34,214 bases of DNA. Origin: Firmicutes bacterium UBA3910. Its GTDB lineage: Bacteria > Bacillota > Limnochordia > Darwinibacteriales > Darwinibacteriaceae. The notes below the pieces were generated by a model that was not told where the DNA came from, did no database searches, and saw nothing but the letters and a program-made list of their open reading frames with translations. Positions within the stretch are counted from its first letter, which is position 1, and every line of letters starts with the position of its first letter. The stretch spans positions 700-34,913 of the forward strand of contig DGFC01000128.1 of the NCBI GenBank assembly GCA_002391465.1, given 5' to 3'. The position numbers and the translations under genes were made by a program. This document shows, one piece after another, positions 32,902 to 34,214 of this stretch.

Positions 32902-34214
32902 ATGCTGCGAGAAGTAAGAATCAAAAACGGGTTAGTGCGGGGTCTGCCCGCTGCTGACCCGCGCATTACCAGCTTTAAGGGAATCCCCTTTGCTGCACCG
33001 CCGGTAGGGGAAAACAGGTGGCGGGCTCCCCAGCCTGCGCCGGATTGGGAAGGTGTTTTGGAAGCCTTTCAGTTTGGGCCCATAGCCATGCAGGCCACCC
33101 CGGGCATCAACAAGGATAACATTTATGATTTTGAGTGGCACGTTGACCCCAACGTACCCATGGATGAGGACTGCCTCCAGCTCAACATCTGGACGCCTGC
33201 CACGAGCCCCGATGACAAACTGCCAGTTTATGTTTGGTTTTTCGGCGGCGGACTGCAGGTAGGCTATCCATCTGAGATGGAGTTTGACGGCGAACGCATT
33301 GCCCGCCGGGGAGTAGTTGTGGTTACGATAAACTACAGGCTGAATGTGTTTGGCTTTTTGTGCCATCCCGAGATCACCAAGGAAGCACCGGAAGCCCCTG
33401 CCAACTTCGGCCATCTGGACCAGCAGTTTGCCACGCGTTGGGTAAAGGAAAACATCGCGGCCTTTGGCGGCGATCCTGATAACATCACAATCGGCGGACA
33501 GTCCGCTGGTGGTGGCAGTGTTCTGGCCCAGCTCACATCGCCACAGAATGAAGGTCTTTTCCAAAGGGCGATTATTCAAAGCGGCATGTTCGCTCCGGTC
33601 TACCCCAGCAACCGCAGACCTCCACGGGGCTTCAAGCTGGCAGATATGGAGCAGGCGGGAGTGGAGTTTTTCGAATTCCTCGGTGTGTCCTCCCTGGCAG
33701 AAGCTAGACAGCTGGATGGGGAATACATCCGCCAGAAGGCACTAGAGTTCGGCCGCTTCTGGGGCACTGTGATTGACAACCAGTTCTGCGTAGGGGATCC
33801 CTTTAAACTCTTCGTGGAGAACAAGCGCCTTGACGTTCCGGTTATGATGGGTCACACCTCTTCCGAATTCTTCAGCCAGCCCGTTGTGGAATCCAAAGCT
33901 GAGCTGAAGGGGCTAGCTGAAGAGATGTTTGGTGCTGATGCGTCACAGTTCCTGAGCCTGATCGATTTCGAAAATGCCAGTCTAGAAGAGGCAGTGGAAA
34001 AGGCGGCAGTGAGCACAATAGAATACGCCATCCGTGTGGCCGGTAAGGCTAACAGCGACACAGGCGCAAACACGCCCCTTTACTACTACAACTTCGATGC
34101 GGAAATTCCGGGCGAAGACAATCCGGGCACATTCCACTCTGTGGATCTGTGGTTCTTCTTTGAGACTCTGGCCAAATGCTGGCGCCCGTTTGTGGGTAAA
34201 CACTACGATCTGGC
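32902..34214 (+). CDS. Carboxylesterase type B family protein, 3' end outside the window
   Basis: An alpha/beta-hydrolase of the carboxylesterase/para-nitrobenzyl esterase family; the first 437 residues are visible and the frame is still open at the window end (full members have about 480-530). N-terminal FKGIPFAAPPVGENRW and EDCLQLNIWTP are diagnostic, as are VYVWFFGGGLQVG and VVVTINYRLNVFGF. The catalytic triad is complete: Ser201 in GGQSAGGG, Glu322 in HTSSEFF and His412 in TFHSVDLWFFF. There is no signal peptide, so it is cytoplasmic and may remove acyl groups from imported oligosaccharides, complementing the secreted esterase upstream. ATG 32902 is preceded by GGGAAAGAG and lies 16 bases after the previous stop. 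The exact substrate is unknown. Confidence 0.92.
   Translation, partial: MLREVRIKNGLVRGLPAADPRITSFKGIPFAAPPVGENRWRAPQPAPDWEGVLEAFQFGPIAMQATPGINKDNIYDFEWHVDPNVPMDEDCLQLNIWTPATSPDDKLPVYVWFFGGGLQVGYPSEMEFDGERIARRGVVVVTINYRLNVFGFLCHPEITKEAPEAPANFGHLDQQFATRWVKENIAAFGGDPDNITIGGQSAGGGSVLAQLTSPQNEGLFQRAIIQSGMFAPVYPSNRRPPRGFKLADMEQAGVEFFEFLGVSSLAEARQLDGEYIRQKALEFGRFWGTVIDNQFCVGDPFKLFVENKRLDVPVMMGHTSSEFFSQPVVESKAELKGLAEEMFGADASQFLSLIDFENASLEEAVEKAAVSTIEYAIRVAGKANSDTGANTPLYYYNFDAEIPGEDNPGTFHSVDLWFFFETLAKCWRPFVGKHYDL

Noticed and set aside
1..34214. Mobile elements, CRISPR arrays, tRNA or rRNA genes
   Set aside because: I saw no transposase or integrase frames, no regularly spaced direct repeats and no tRNA-like or rRNA-like sequence; the uniform strand and packing argue for a stable catabolic locus.

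Overview
The window holds 22 genes, all on the + strand and tightly packed: the longest stretch without a gene is about 278 bases (3518-3795). It is a hemicellulose (arabinoxylan-type) utilisation locus. Strong AGGAGG-type ribosome binding sites, frequent GTG and TTG starts, AraB/AraA/AraD types common in Firmicutes, and a base composition near half GC (by eye) suggest an anaerobic Bacillota bacterium. A Limnochordia- or Clostridia-like lineage is my inference only. The ABC substrate-binding protein has an ordinary signal peptide and no lipobox, which would fit a cell with an outer membrane.

Region 1 (2-3584) is an arabinose catabolic operon: ribulokinase (5' end outside the window), L-ribulose-5-phosphate 4-epimerase and L-arabinose isomerase, closed by a clear intrinsic terminator. 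Region 2 (about 3585-9722) starts with a leader carrying a cre-like box and an inverted repeat. It encodes a complete oligopeptide/oligosaccharide-type ABC importer: two permeases, two ATPases with Cys-rich C-termini, and a binding protein followed by two hairpins. Region 3 (9767-12959) holds cytoplasmic GH127 and GH8 (Rex-type) enzymes and ends in a terminator. Region 4 (13073 to beyond 34214) is a long run of glycoside hydrolases and esterases. It has three GH43 proteins (one a 1489-residue double-GH43 protein), GH29, five GH10 proteins, a GH120 beta-xylosidase, a secreted CE1-like esterase and a carboxylesterase B that runs off the window end.

Likely division of labour: secreted or lipid-anchored GH10 and GH43 proteins and the CE1-like esterase trim and cut xylan outside the membrane. 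The ABC system imports long, still-decorated oligosaccharides. Enzymes without signal peptides (GH10 at 16094, GH8, GH43 at 13073, GH120, GH127, GH29, carboxylesterase) finish depolymerisation in the cytoplasm, and released L-arabinose enters AraA-AraB-AraD. No transcriptional regulator, xylose isomerase, xylulokinase or alpha-glucuronidase is visible here.

The most unusual items are: a GH10 paralog (19957) that keeps both catalytic glutamates but has lost the His-Asp pair supporting the nucleophile and both active-site tryptophans; a double-GH43 protein (23488) with two carbohydrate-binding modules inserted between the two halves of a GH43 whose uninterrupted paralog lies in the same locus, plus a cohesin-like domain; and beta/gamma-crystallin-like modules between GH10 and F5/8-type domains in two proteins.
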